Assembly: GCA_046328115.1 (NCBI GenBank) | Contig: JAXLXE010000001.1 | Span: forward strand, 744,001 to 808,000 | DNA: 64,000 nt | Origin: JAXLXE01 sp046328115 | Lineage (GTDB): Bacteria > Chloroflexota > UBA6077 > JACCZL01 | Direction of reading: 5' to 3' | Shown: piece after piece, positions 8,998 to 17,167 of the stretch | How the letters are laid out: each line of letters starts with the position of its first letter | How positions within the stretch are numbered: the stretch's first letter is position 1 | Notes under the pieces: generated by a model | What the model was told of the DNA's origin: nothing | Databases searched by the model: none | The model's input: the letters and a program-made list of their open reading frames with translations, nothing else | Position numbers and translations under genes: made by a program

Positions 8998-9090
8998 GTC
9001 GCGTTGCATCGTACCAGGGTTTGAACGTGGAACCAATCACTCGCTCCGCGCGTCGATGTCGCAGACGCGTATCGTGATTGAGGTGACCCG

Positions 9091-10041
9091 ATGCACACCA
9101 GGGCACTGCTCGCGGTAGCTGCCGCGCTCACACTCATCCTGAGCTCTGCGTGCGCGGCAGCACGTGAACCCACCTCCCGCCCCGCCGTGGACGAAGCACG
9201 GCCGGCCACCGGCGCGGCACCCGCCGCGGCACCGCCTCAGGCGCCCCGTCCGGCCGCGCTCGCCGCGCCCACCGCGGGCGTGGTGGAGTCCCAGGCCAAG
9301 CTCCCCAGTACCGACCGGATGATCATTCGCACGGTCAGCATCACGATTGGCGTGACCAATGTGGCGGAGGCGCATCGATTCGTAGAGTCGGTGGCCGCGG
9401 ACGCGCAGGGTATCGTGGCAAGCTCCCAGATGCGGCAGGACGGGGACCGCGCGGTGGCCACCATCACGATCCGCGTGCCATCAGACAGCGCCACGTTCCA
9501 GGGCGCGCTGGCACGGATCAGGTCGGTCGCGGACAGGGTGATCGAGGAGCAGGCTCAGGGCCAGGACGTGACCGAGGAATACGTGGATCTGGAATCTAGG
9601 ATGCGGGCGCTGAACGCGTCGCGTGACGCTCTCCTCGCCCTGAACGCGCGCGCCCAGAAGGTGGAAGACGTCATCCAGATCAACCGCGAGCTTACCAATG
9701 TCAACAGCCAGATCGAGCAGGTCATGGGGCGGAAGCAGTCCATCGAACGCCGAGTGGACATGGCCACGATCACCGTCCAGATCCGAGAACTGGCCTCGAT
9801 CAGCCGCGGCGGCTGGAACCCTGGCGACATCGCGAACGACGCCGCACGGGCGCTGGTCGGCGCAGCCCGAGGGCTGGCAACAGCGGGCATCTGGCTGGCG
9901 GTCTGGTCCCCGGTGTGGGGCGCTGTGGTCCTTGTGATCTGGTTTCTCGGGCGACGGGCGCGGCGCCTATTCCGCGCCCCGCCCCGCCCCAATCGGCCGT
10001 CCGGCCTCACCCCAGACCCGGCAGCGAGCCAGGCGGCCTGA
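9091..10041 (+). CDS. DUF4349 lipoprotein with C-terminal membrane helix
   Basis: 316 residues, GAGG ribosome site 8 bases before the ATG. The signal peptide ends in a lipobox LSSAC, with lipidated C21. An Ala/Pro-rich linker follows (about 22-65), then the DUF4349 extracytoplasmic domain (about 75-240): repeated beta strands plus a long coiled-coil stretch (LESRMRALNASRDALLALN). A membrane segment WLAVWSPVWGAVVLVIWFLG near 270-290 is followed by a basic Pro-rich tail. DUF4349 proteins are surface or periplasm-facing and their job is not established. The 3' end overlaps the convergent glycosyltransferase by 35 bp. Confidence 0.85.
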   Translation: MHTRALLAVAAALTLILSSACAAAREPTSRPAVDEARPATGAAPAAAPPQAPRPAALAAPTAGVVESQAKLPSTDRMIIRTVSITIGVTNVAEAHRFVESVAADAQGIVASSQMRQDGDRAVATITIRVPSDSATFQGALARIRSVADRVIEEQAQGQDVTEEYVDLESRMRALNASRDALLALNARAQKVEDVIQINRELTNVNSQIEQVMGRKQSIERRVDMATITVQIRELASISRGGWNPGDIANDAARALVGAARGLATAGIWLAVWSPVWGAVVLVIWFLGRRARRLFRAPPRPNRPSGLTPDPAASQAA

Positions 10042-11125
10042 GCGGGCCCACGCGGTAGGACCGGCCACGCCATGTCAGGGGGAGTCTGAGCACCCATCGA
10101 GCTACGGACTCGCTGGCGCATCCGCAGACGAGAGCCGCACCGAGCGGATGGAGCACGGCAGCGATGAGGGGGGCGCCAAATGTCCTGGTCCACACGGCCG
10201 CCCCCGCCAGACAGCACAGGTACTGAACCAGCCGAGGACCAGCACTGCCCCGGAGCCGCGGCATCGCCAGCATCCCAGCAGCGGTGATCACGGCCATGGC
10301 CAATCCCCGCGCAGGATGCTCCGTAAGATACTCGGACGCGGTGCGCACCAGGCCCTCGCGTAGCGCCAGGGCTGTCGAGTACATCCGTGTCTCCACGGCA
10401 TCTTCGCCCCGCAGCATGAGGGTGCGGAGCCCGCCCGCGCGCGCGATCCGCGCCAGACCGGTGTCCTCAGCCATAGCGGCTCGCACGCTGCCGTGGCCGC
10501 CAACGGAGTCATACGCGGACGCGCGGATCAGCACGTACTGGCCGTTCGCAACGGCATACGATCCGCGCTCGCCGTTGACGAGCTCAGGAGGGGTGGCGGC
10601 TGCGAATCCGGCGAACGCCACCGGCAAGACTAGACCGTCCAGAAACCCGGAGTACACCTGGCGGGGAAATAGACTCAGCACGTCGACGGCGTTGGCCCGC
10701 GCCGCGTCCATCGCACGACCCAGCGAGTCGGGCGAGTGCCACGTATCTGAATCCGTGAAGAGCAGCCAGTCGCCCGCGGCCTCAGCTCGCCCCACGGCAC
10801 AGGCCCACGACTTCCCGCTCCAGCCATCTGGACGGGGACCAGCCGAGAGCACGCGGACGCCGAATCGGCGAGCGATCTCCGCCGTGCCATCCGCCGATCC
10901 GTCATCCACAACCAGGATCTCAAGTGGCGCTGGATCAAGACAAAGCAGCGAGGGGAGCAGCCGGTGCAGATTGGATTTCTCGTTGCGCGCGGGAATCACT
11001 ATGGAGATCGGCAACCCGCCCGCAGGTCGCTCGCGCGCGGGCGGGAGCCGCGGCCAGCGCCGCCAGTTGGCAGACGCCAGCACCATCCCAGAGATAAACA
11101 GCGCGGCCCACACCCGGCCGCTCAC
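10007..11125 (-). CDS. Family 2 glycosyltransferase of carotenoid cluster
   Basis: 372 residues from a GTG at 11125 that overlaps the TGA of the upstream molybdoprotein (GTGA), so translation is probably coupled. GT2 fold: ISIVIPARNEKSNLHRLL at the start of the nucleotide-sugar site, VVDDGSADGT, and a DSD metal-binding motif (LLFTDSDTWHSPDSL), with the ED of MAEDTGLARI as likely base region. Several membrane helices sit at both ends. Same general family as the carotenoid and hopanoid GT2 enzymes and as the second GT2 in this cluster, so transfer of sugar to a lipid such as a hydroxy-carotenoid is the best guess. The last 35 bp overlap the DUF4349 gene on the other strand. Confidence 0.85.
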   Translation of the reverse strand: MSGRVWAALFISGMVLASANWRRWPRLPPARERPAGGLPISIVIPARNEKSNLHRLLPSLLCLDPAPLEILVVDDGSADGTAEIARRFGVRVLSAGPRPDGWSGKSWACAVGRAEAAGDWLLFTDSDTWHSPDSLGRAMDAARANAVDVLSLFPRQVYSGFLDGLVLPVAFAGFAAATPPELVNGERGSYAVANGQYVLIRASAYDSVGGHGSVRAAMAEDTGLARIARAGGLRTLMLRGEDAVETRMYSTALALREGLVRTASEYLTEHPARGLAMAVITAAGMLAMPRLRGSAGPRLVQYLCCLAGAAVWTRTFGAPLIAAVLHPLGAALVCGCASESVARWVLRLPLTWRGRSYRVGPLRPPGSLPGLG

Positions 11126-12540
11126 GCCGACACAAGACGGCGATGCAGTCCAGTGGCGCCACCAGGGAACTGCGGTCGGCCAACTTCGATCTGAGCCTGG
11201 CCCGCCCCATCTACGGCGTAAGCCTCGATCACGCTCCCCGGTTCCAGCGGCCCGAGTGCCGCGCGCCACTGCACCCACATGGACTGCGCCAGAGGCGGCA
11301 GATGAAGCTCCGCCGGTATCCACGGTCCGCCAGCCACCCGCGCAGACACCGACTGGACACCCCTCCGCCCGGCGAACGCGACGCCCGCGCACAGCCCGTC
11401 TGACCGGGCCACGTCGACCCGCGTGGTCGTATTGACCTCGAATGCCGTCCAGCCGCGAGACTCCCAATGGCCGGGCGAGACGTTTGCGCTCACCTCAATC
11501 TCGCTGAGCCACTTGACGCTCCTGAACCCGTACGCCCCACCCGCGACCAGTCGCAGCGGGAACCCGTGGGACGTGTCTAGCATGGCACCGTTCATACCGA
11601 AGGCGAGGATGCACGAATCGCCCTGGGCCCAGGCCAGGGGCACTCGCTCCACGTGCCCATCCACGCCCCGAAACAGGGCCATCGCGCCGTCATTCAGCGG
11701 CACTTCCTGAAGGAGGTCCGCCAACGTGCACCCGGTGAACAATGCGGCGCTCCAGAGCGGGCCGCCGACGGGATTGCTGACGCACTGCATGGTCACGTAA
11801 CGGTGCGTCGCGGGCAGGCTCAGAATCTCGTCCAGGCTCCACTCCCGCGCCCGCGCATCCGAGACCACTCGGAGTCTCCATCCTGCCCAGGAAATGGCCG
11901 GATCGGCCACGTTCTTGCTCATCCGGTAGAACGCCCCGGTGGGCGTGATCTCATCCGTCAGGCCCGCGACGTCAAACCCCGGTCCCCGCGGCAACGGTGG
12001 TTTGAACGCGAACAGCGCTCGACCGGCGCGCTCTGCCAAAAGCCAGGCGCGTGCCAGTGAGGCCAGCGGCGGTGCGCCACCGATGAGCGCCAACGCCGCT
12101 ACGTTCGCCCCGACGCGCAACACGGATCGTCGGCGTGCCGAGCGCGCCGGCTTAGTGGACGGATAGCGCACGCCCAGCAGCAGGCTCAGCATTGCCAGGA
12201 ACGTGGCGAACGACAGCGTCTCGCTGCGAGCGCCCAACCAGGCCGCACCCGCTGTCCCGAGAACGCCTGCCACGGCCAGGCCGCGACGCCCATTGCGGGC
12301 GATACGCCAGATCACCGCTACGCAGCCCATAACCACCGCGGCGGCGCCGACCAGGGCCAGTGGTTTCGCGGCGTCGCCGAGCCCAAGCAGCAGCGCATTT
12401 GCGGCATCGACCGGCGTCACTTCCATGACCACGGCCGCGATCGGATCCAACGCGGAAGGTCGGCCGGCCGCGGCCGCCAGAGCGACCGATACCGCGCAGG
12501 CCACCAAAATCCGTGTTGACGGATCGCGCGGGCGAGTCAC
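11122..12540 (-). CDS. Membrane-anchored sulfite-oxidase-fold molybdopterin oxidoreductase
   Basis: 472 residues from the GTG at 12540. About four N-terminal membrane helices (to about residue 165) precede an oxidoreductase molybdopterin-binding domain of the sulfite oxidase/YedY type: CVSNPVGGPLWS supplies the cysteine that would bind molybdenum, followed by DTSHGFPLRLVAGGAYGFRSVKW, typical of the cofactor pocket. A C-terminal Ig-like dimerisation domain follows. The catalytic domain probably faces outside the cytoplasm. Translationally coupled to the GT2 gene. Its substrate is unknown; presence in a carotenoid cluster may be chance or may mean an oxidation step or sulfoxide repair. No heme or molybdenum-transport gene is beside it. 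Confidence 0.87.
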   Translation of the reverse strand: MTRPRDPSTRILVACAVSVALAAAAGRPSALDPIAAVVMEVTPVDAANALLLGLGDAAKPLALVGAAAVVMGCVAVIWRIARNGRRGLAVAGVLGTAGAAWLGARSETLSFATFLAMLSLLLGVRYPSTKPARSARRRSVLRVGANVAALALIGGAPPLASLARAWLLAERAGRALFAFKPPLPRGPGFDVAGLTDEITPTGAFYRMSKNVADPAISWAGWRLRVVSDARAREWSLDEILSLPATHRYVTMQCVSNPVGGPLWSAALFTGCTLADLLQEVPLNDGAMALFRGVDGHVERVPLAWAQGDSCILAFGMNGAMLDTSHGFPLRLVAGGAYGFRSVKWLSEIEVSANVSPGHWESRGWTAFEVNTTTRVDVARSDGLCAGVAFAGRRGVQSVSARVAGGPWIPAELHLPPLAQSMWVQWRAALGPLEPGSVIEAYAVDGAGQAQIEVGRPQFPGGATGLHRRLVSA

Positions 12541-12587
12541 AATTGTTCGGTGCCGAATTGGTCGGCCGGGTATTCCGGGGGCACGCC

Positions 12588-12899
12588 TTGACCTACGGTC
12601 TCTTTCTGCTCGCATTCTTGCTGCTCCCCATCGCGTGCCTGCTCTGGCTCACGCGCCCGATGCTGGATGCAACCGTGATACGGCAAATCGGACTGTACTC
12701 CCTCGTCGCGCTGGCGTACACCGCACCGTGGGATAACGCGATCGTGGCCATGGGCGTCTGGACGTATGACCCGTCGAAGATCTGGGGGATTGTCCTGGGA
12801 TACGTGCCGGCGGAGGAATACGTGTTCTTCATGCTCCAACCCCTGCTCGCCGGGTTGATCTTCATGCTGGCGCGGTCAAGGGAGAAACGGTCGGAATGA
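12588..12899 (+). CDS. crtYc: Lycopene cyclase subunit A (CrtYc-type half)
   Basis: 103 residues if it starts at the TTG at 12588, which has a GGGGG ribosome site 7 bases upstream and gives the usual N-terminus LTYGLFLLAFLLLP; a GTG at 12513 is possible but would overlap the divergent molybdoprotein start. Three membrane helices, with PWDN and the PAEEYVFF acidic motif shared by the heterodimeric lycopene cyclases of actinobacteria and the fused archaeal/fungal enzymes. Two such halves together cyclise lycopene ends without redox change. The stop overlaps the start of the second half by ATGA. Confidence 0.85.
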   Translation: MTYGLFLLAFLLLPIACLLWLTRPMLDATVIRQIGLYSLVALAYTAPWDNAIVAMGVWTYDPSKIWGIVLGYVPAEEYVFFMLQPLLAGLIFMLARSREKRSE

Positions 12900-13252
12900 C
12901 CGAATACACCTACCTGGCCTGGGAGCTCGGCTGGGCGTTGCCGGTGATCCTCGGCCAATGGGTCGTGGGGCGCCGACGTCTGGCCGCCCGTTGGCGGACC
13001 TGTCTGATGGCGATCGCCGCCGCTACGTGCTGGTTGTGCGTCGCCGATGCGATCGCCATATCGCAGGGGGTCTGGGCGCTTAGCCCCGCGCTCACCACGG
13101 GGGTCTGGCTAGGCCCGCTGCCATTGGAGGAGGCGGTCTTCTTTCTTCTGACCAACACCATGCTCATCCAGGGCCTGGCCATGACGACTCCAGCTCCACG
13201 TGACGCCCCAGGCCAGATAGCGCCGCCACGTCTCGACGCAACGCAGCCGTGA
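12896..13252 (+). CDS. crtYd: Lycopene cyclase subunit B (CrtYd-type half)
   Basis: 118 residues starting at the ATG that overlaps the stop of subunit A. Three membrane helices and the motif GPLPLEEAVFFLLTN, matching the second half of the heterodimeric lycopene cyclase. With subunit A it should form an active beta-cyclase (or, with elongated substrates, a C50 cyclase, though no CrtEb-type elongase is in the window). The last 89 bp, coding for a Pro-rich tail, overlap the convergent acyltransferase gene. Confidence 0.85.
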   Translation: MTEYTYLAWELGWALPVILGQWVVGRRRLAARWRTCLMAIAAATCWLCVADAIAISQGVWALSPALTTGVWLGPLPLEEAVFFLLTNTMLIQGLAMTTPAPRDAPGQIAPPRLDATQP

Positions 13253-13901
13253 GCTCGCCGTGGGCGGGGTGGTCCTCCAGGGTGTGGGGCGCGCCAATTC
13301 TCATGTCGATCTTCCACATCCCGTCGCGCTGATAGTCAATCCCCACGGGCACCACCGAAACGCGCCCGGCCCCCAACCGATGCGCGCCAGCTACCATGCG
13401 CTCGATGCCGGATCGAAACGGCCGTAAGGCCGTTGCATCGCGCGGGGCTGCCTCTTCCGGGTCGATCACGGGATGGCCCTCCGGAAAGACCAACAGGATG
13501 CCCCCATCAGCCAGGATCGACGCGGCGAGCCGAAGCGCGTTTCGCGCGTACCGTCGTCGATCGCCAGGGCCGAACCGGGCCTGGGAGTGCCTGAGCGCGT
13601 CACGACGGAGCACCATTGGCCAACGGGCGGCACGACAGGCCATCTCGAACAGCCAACGCTCGGCGCGAGAATGCACCCAGTCCACCGCCACCAGGCAGTG
13701 GACGGGCCGGCGGGTGATGGCGATGATCGCCGCGGCGTCCAGCAGATGGTGGTAATGACGTGCAGCCAGAACAACCGGACCCGTGACAGGAACGCACTCT
13801 GTGCCCCGCACACGTAATCGCGCGGATCTCGTCACCTGCCAGCGACAGTACGCGCGAATGACGAGCCAAGACCACCACCCAATTGTCCGTTGCCGTGACA
13901 T
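13164..13901 (-). CDS. PlsC-like lysophospholipid acyltransferase
   Basis: 245 residues from the ATG at 13901, 19 bp after the CruF-like gene. PlsC fold: ARHYHHLLDAAAI stands where the HxxxxD catalytic motif is expected, and LLVFPEGHPV gives the FPEG substrate motif. The spacing is odd: the first His is five residues from the Asp and the third is three. In green sulfur bacteria a PlsC-like acyltransferase (CruD) esterifies a carotenoid sugar, so in this cluster it may acylate a carotenoid glycoside; acting on phospholipid precursors is the alternative. The 3' end overlaps crtYd by 89 bp on the opposite strand. Confidence 0.82.
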   Translation of the reverse strand: MSRQRTIGWWSWLVIRAYCRWQVTRSARLRVRGTECVPVTGPVVLAARHYHHLLDAAAIIAITRRPVHCLVAVDWVHSRAERWLFEMACRAARWPMVLRRDALRHSQARFGPGDRRRYARNALRLAASILADGGILLVFPEGHPVIDPEEAAPRDATALRPFRSGIERMVAGAHRLGAGRVSVVPVGIDYQRDGMWKIDMRIGAPHTLEDHPAHGELTAALRRDVAALSGLGRHVELESSWPGPG

Positions 13902-13920
13902 CGTCGGGACGCGTGGACGC

Positions 13921-14748
13921 TCAGGCGCCGTGCGGGCGCGGTGCGAATCGGCCGAGCACCGGTCCCCGTCGAGAGGCGAACAGGACGGGCACCAAGCCAA
14001 GTGTAGCCGCGAGCGCGATGGGCACCCACAGTCCGACACTGGCGCTCAGCACCATCGCGAAGCCCACGTTCACGGCATAGACGGCCAATGGCGGCCGCAT
14101 CTGGTGGCCAGCAATGTGGGGCATCGAGCCCCAGAGCCAGCGACTGAGCGAGGTAAACGCCAGCCCCGTACCAAACCAGCCGACGAAGTTGACGACAGGC
14201 ATGCCAAAGTACGGTCCGGTCTGGTGCCAAACCCAGAATCGGAGCGGTAGGGACTCGTGCGCCATGGCCGGGTCCAACACCAGATCCCAGACGGTGAGCA
14301 GGCCCACGCCCACCACGATCCCCAGTCGCGGCACGAGCGCGCTGCCGAGCAGATAGCTCGCAAGACCCATGTAGAACCACGACAGCGGGATCGAATACGG
14401 CACGCGGCCCAGCACCTTGTAACCCAGGCCGTCCGTGTACTCGTAGGCGCCGAACGGCCAGCCCGTGCCCGTCCCGAGCAACTCGCATCCCAGCGACAGC
14501 GCACCAGACGCGACAAGGAAGATCGCCGTTCGGCGGATCCCCAGGACGGCGCAGCCGAACGCGAACATCGCGGCCGCGCCCAGGACAATGTGGGCCGCCC
14601 CCGCGTGCCGCATGCTCTGCTGAAAAATGCTCACCAGGATGGGATGCCAGGCCCAGAGGCCGGGATTTGGGACCATGACGAGCATGCCAATGAGGCCGAA
14701 GACCAGCGCGACGATGTGCGATCCCAGGAGCAGGTTGGTCAGGCGCAT
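13921..14748 (-). CDS. cruF: CruF-like carotenoid hydratase (DUF422)
   Basis: 275 residues, about seven to eight membrane helices. Family hallmarks: CELLGTGTGWPFGAYEYTDGLGYK, and the WDLVLDPAM motif with conserved acidic residues, as in CruF 1',2'-hydratases of cyanobacteria and in bisanhydrobacterioruberin hydratases. The reaction adds water to the acyclic psi-end of a carotenoid, making a tertiary alcohol. It sits 12 bp after a GT2 gene, the same pairing as cruF-cruG in cyanobacteria, where the GT2 glycosylates a hydroxyl of the hydrated end. Membrane protein in the cytoplasmic membrane. Confidence 0.88.
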   Translation of the reverse strand: MRLTNLLLGSHIVALVFGLIGMLVMVPNPGLWAWHPILVSIFQQSMRHAGAAHIVLGAAAMFAFGCAVLGIRRTAIFLVASGALSLGCELLGTGTGWPFGAYEYTDGLGYKVLGRVPYSIPLSWFYMGLASYLLGSALVPRLGIVVGVGLLTVWDLVLDPAMAHESLPLRFWVWHQTGPYFGMPVVNFVGWFGTGLAFTSLSRWLWGSMPHIAGHQMRPPLAVYAVNVGFAMVLSASVGLWVPIALAATLGLVPVLFASRRGPVLGRFAPRPHGA

Positions 14749-14760
14749 CGACCCCTGACG

Positions 14761-15909
14761 TTAAGCCACCAGGGCGCGGCCGCGCCAGATATGCCGCCGG
14801 CGCAGATCGCTTGCCCATATCGCGAGCGAAACGGGAACGTCAAGGATGGGCGAGCACCAGTATCCCGGCCCCGGTCGCTCGTAGGCCCTCGCCAGTCCGA
14901 CGAGGGCACCCAGGCGGATCATGATCAGGGCCACCTGCGCCAGCAGCACACCGCCTGGCCACCGACGCACCAGGGCAAACATTGCCATGAGCATCGGCAG
15001 GGCTAGGAGGAGCGCCGCAGTGTTCCGCGCGCGCGCCTCGGTGCCTGAGAGATGGTCCCGCATGTGCAGGGAGCGAGGCCACCCGCGCCAGACTTCGACG
15101 GCCGAGGTGTACATCTCCACGATTGGCGCCGCGGCGGACTCCACCACGGCGACCCGTACACCATTCCCGACAAGCGCGCGGGCCATGGTGACATCCTCAC
15201 AACGGGAAGCTCTGGACTCACGAATGGCGTCGCTGACTCGCAATACTATGGCCCGGACCAGTGTGCACTGGCCGTTCAGGTAGCTCTCGCCCGCGCGAGA
15301 AAATACGCGCCCAGGCACGCCGTATCGATAGACCAGCGTCGCTAGCATCGCCCCATGCAGCGCCTGTGCGGCCCACCCTCGCACCACCTGCCGAGTGGCA
15401 ACGGACAGCGCGTCAAGTCCGTTGCTCGCCGCGCACGCCACCAGGTCTGGTGCGATGGGGGCGGTCAGACGCACGTCAGCGTCCAGCATCAGAATCCACT
15501 CGTGATCTGCGGCCGCTGACTCCAGCCCAACCTGCAGCCCCCACGCCTTGCCATTCCAATGAGGGGGGACCGGTGCGGCGCTCACCAGCGAGATTCGGGC
15601 ATCTTGTGCCTGGTGCCGCCGCGTTATGTCACGTGTGCGATCGGCCGAACCACCATCCACCACCAGGATGGAGTCGATGTCATTGCCGAATCTGGTGAGG
15701 GATTCGAGGCACGCCCCCAGACGGGCCTCCTCATTGAGTACCGGCACAACGGCCGTGACCCCCGCCACTCTCCCGGGGTCAATAACGGCAAGATGGACCG
15801 CGCGTCGCCTCAGCAAGCCAGGCACCAGCCAAGCCGCCGCTAGAACCTGCAGCCCAACCACGGTCCAGGCGGCCGCGCGCTCCAGCCGCACCCTGGGCGG
15901 GAGCCTCAC
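14761..15909 (-). CDS. Family 2 glycosyltransferase next to cruF (CruG-like)
   Basis: 382 residues, GTG start overlapping the DUF1232 stop (GTGA). Membrane helix near the N-terminus, then GT2 core: VTAVVPVLNEEARLGACLESL, VVDGGSADRT, the MLDADVRL metal-binding Asp motif and a CEDVTMARAL ED motif; two or more C-terminal helices. Same architecture as CruG/CruC carotenoid glycosyltransferases and as the other GT2 in this cluster (10007-11125). Adjacent to the CruF-like gene, so 2'- or 1'-O-glycosylation of the hydrated carotenoid is the likely role. The sugar donor cannot be read from the sequence. Confidence 0.86.
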   Translation of the reverse strand: MRLPPRVRLERAAAWTVVGLQVLAAAWLVPGLLRRRAVHLAVIDPGRVAGVTAVVPVLNEEARLGACLESLTRFGNDIDSILVVDGGSADRTRDITRRHQAQDARISLVSAAPVPPHWNGKAWGLQVGLESAAADHEWILMLDADVRLTAPIAPDLVACAASNGLDALSVATRQVVRGWAAQALHGAMLATLVYRYGVPGRVFSRAGESYLNGQCTLVRAIVLRVSDAIRESRASRCEDVTMARALVGNGVRVAVVESAAAPIVEMYTSAVEVWRGWPRSLHMRDHLSGTEARARNTAALLLALPMLMAMFALVRRWPGGVLLAQVALIMIRLGALVGLARAYERPGPGYWCSPILDVPVSLAIWASDLRRRHIWRGRALVA

Positions 15910-16217
15910 TTCACGACGCGGTACTGCCCATCGATAACGTCACCCGGCGCCTTGTCTGGGTTCTCGTGCCACCGCACGAGCCAGTCCGGGCAGGCCTTGA
16001 TGAAGGCGTGCAGTCCCGCCAGGAGCACCAACAGATCGTCCGCCTGCCCTAGCGCGGGAATCCAATCCGCCACGAAATCCATCGGAAAGACCAGATAGGC
16101 TACCGTCGCCACCAGAATTAGCTTGGCGCCGATAGGCGTGCGGCCGTCTAGCACCAGCCGCCATGCCAGGCGACCGGTTCGCAGCAAACTGAACAGAACA
16201 CCGAGACGCCCCGTCAT
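15906..16217 (-). CDS. DUF1232 (YkvA-like) small membrane protein
   Basis: 103 residues from the ATG at 16217, chosen because GGAGGGA lies 5 bases upstream. Contains the DUF1232 signature: a hydrophobic helix ending in YLVFPMDFVADWIPALGQADDLLVLLAGLHAFIKACP. The function of the family is unknown; proteins are small, membrane-associated and conserved. Probably the first gene of the carotenoid run (DUF1232, GT2, cruF, plsC), with GTGA coupling to the GT2. Confidence 0.85.
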   Translation of the reverse strand: MTGRLGVLFSLLRTGRLAWRLVLDGRTPIGAKLILVATVAYLVFPMDFVADWIPALGQADDLLVLLAGLHAFIKACPDWLVRWHENPDKAPGDVIDGQYRVVK

Positions 16218-16300
16218 GATTTCCCTCCGGGCCCGCGTCTGGCTCGGCGCCAGCACGTTCCAGCCAGAGCAACGCCAGACGCGGCGGAAATGTTCCCAAT

Positions 16301-17167
16301 TCAGTAGCCGATTTCGCCGCCACTACCTTGCCTACCGAGGCGCGCGTCCGCGATCTGACGCCACAGCAGAACCACGAAGAACATGGATGTCGCCACGAGC
16401 ACGATTGCCCCGCCCGAGGCGACGTTTGCGAAGTACGAGAGATAGAGCCCCAGGACGGACGCAACGCACGACAGGAGCGACCCCAGGAACATGATGCGGT
16501 GGAAGCGCCGCGTTAGCATGGACGCCGTGGCGGCCGGCGTCACCAGCATGGCCACCACGAGCACGATACCGATCGCTCGCATCGAGACGACCACCGTGAT
16601 GCCCAGCATCACCAGGAGCAGATACTGAAGGGCGGTCACCGGCAGCCCGACTGCCTCCGCCATGGTGGCGTCGAACGCTACAAAGAACAACTCCTTGTAC
16701 AGCGCGGCGATGAGCCCAACGATGATCAGCCCGGCAATCCCAATAACAGCCAGATCGTCCATCCCCACGCCGAGCACGTTTCCGAACACGAACCCAAACA
16801 GATCCACCGTGTAGTTCCGAACCCGGCTAATGACTACGATGCCCAACGAGAACATGAAGGCAAAGAGCACGCCGATCGCCGTATCAGGCCCCAGTCGTGA
16901 ACGGCGGCTGACGAACGCGATAGACAGGGCCGTCACCACCGCGGCCACCGCCGCGCCCAGGTAGATGCTCTGCCCAAAGACGTACGCACCGGCGACACCG
17001 GCGAATGACGCGTGAGCCACTGCATCACCTACAAACGCCAACCCCTTCCAGACGACGAACGCGCCGAGCACCGCGCAGAGCACGCCAACGATTGTGGTGG
17101 CCAGCAGCGCACGCTGCATGAACTCGAATCGCAGCGGCTCGGCCAATAGACCCAGCACATCACCCAT
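16301..17167 (-). CDS. Zinc/manganese ABC transporter permease (ZnuB/MntB family)
   Basis: 288 residues with about eight to nine membrane helices. ABC-3 family features: VWKGLAFVGDAVAHASFAGVAGAY near residue 40 and the AVGLPV and ALLVTPAATA-like segment (VVAMLVTPAATASML). It forms the membrane channel of a metal importer with the ATPase encoded immediately upstream; its ATG lies inside the end of that gene (8 bp overlap). The extracytoplasmic metal-binding subunit (ZnuA/MntA) is not adjacent and not in the window. Zinc or manganese specificity cannot be told from the permease alone. Confidence 0.92.
   Translation of the reverse strand: MGDVLGLLAEPLRFEFMQRALLATTIVGVLCAVLGAFVVWKGLAFVGDAVAHASFAGVAGAYVFGQSIYLGAAVAAVVTALSIAFVSRRSRLGPDTAIGVLFAFMFSLGIVVISRVRNYTVDLFGFVFGNVLGVGMDDLAVIGIAGLIIVGLIAALYKELFFVAFDATMAEAVGLPVTALQYLLLVMLGITVVVSMRAIGIVLVVAMLVTPAATASMLTRRFHRIMFLGSLLSCVASVLGLYLSYFANVASGGAIVLVATSMFFVVLLWRQIADARLGRQGSGGEIGY

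Noticed and set aside
13832..14818. Minus-strand reading frame of 328 codons in another frame of cruF
   Set aside because: Composition is Arg/Gly/Pro-rich without hydrophobic helices, whereas the cruF frame has membrane helices and motifs.
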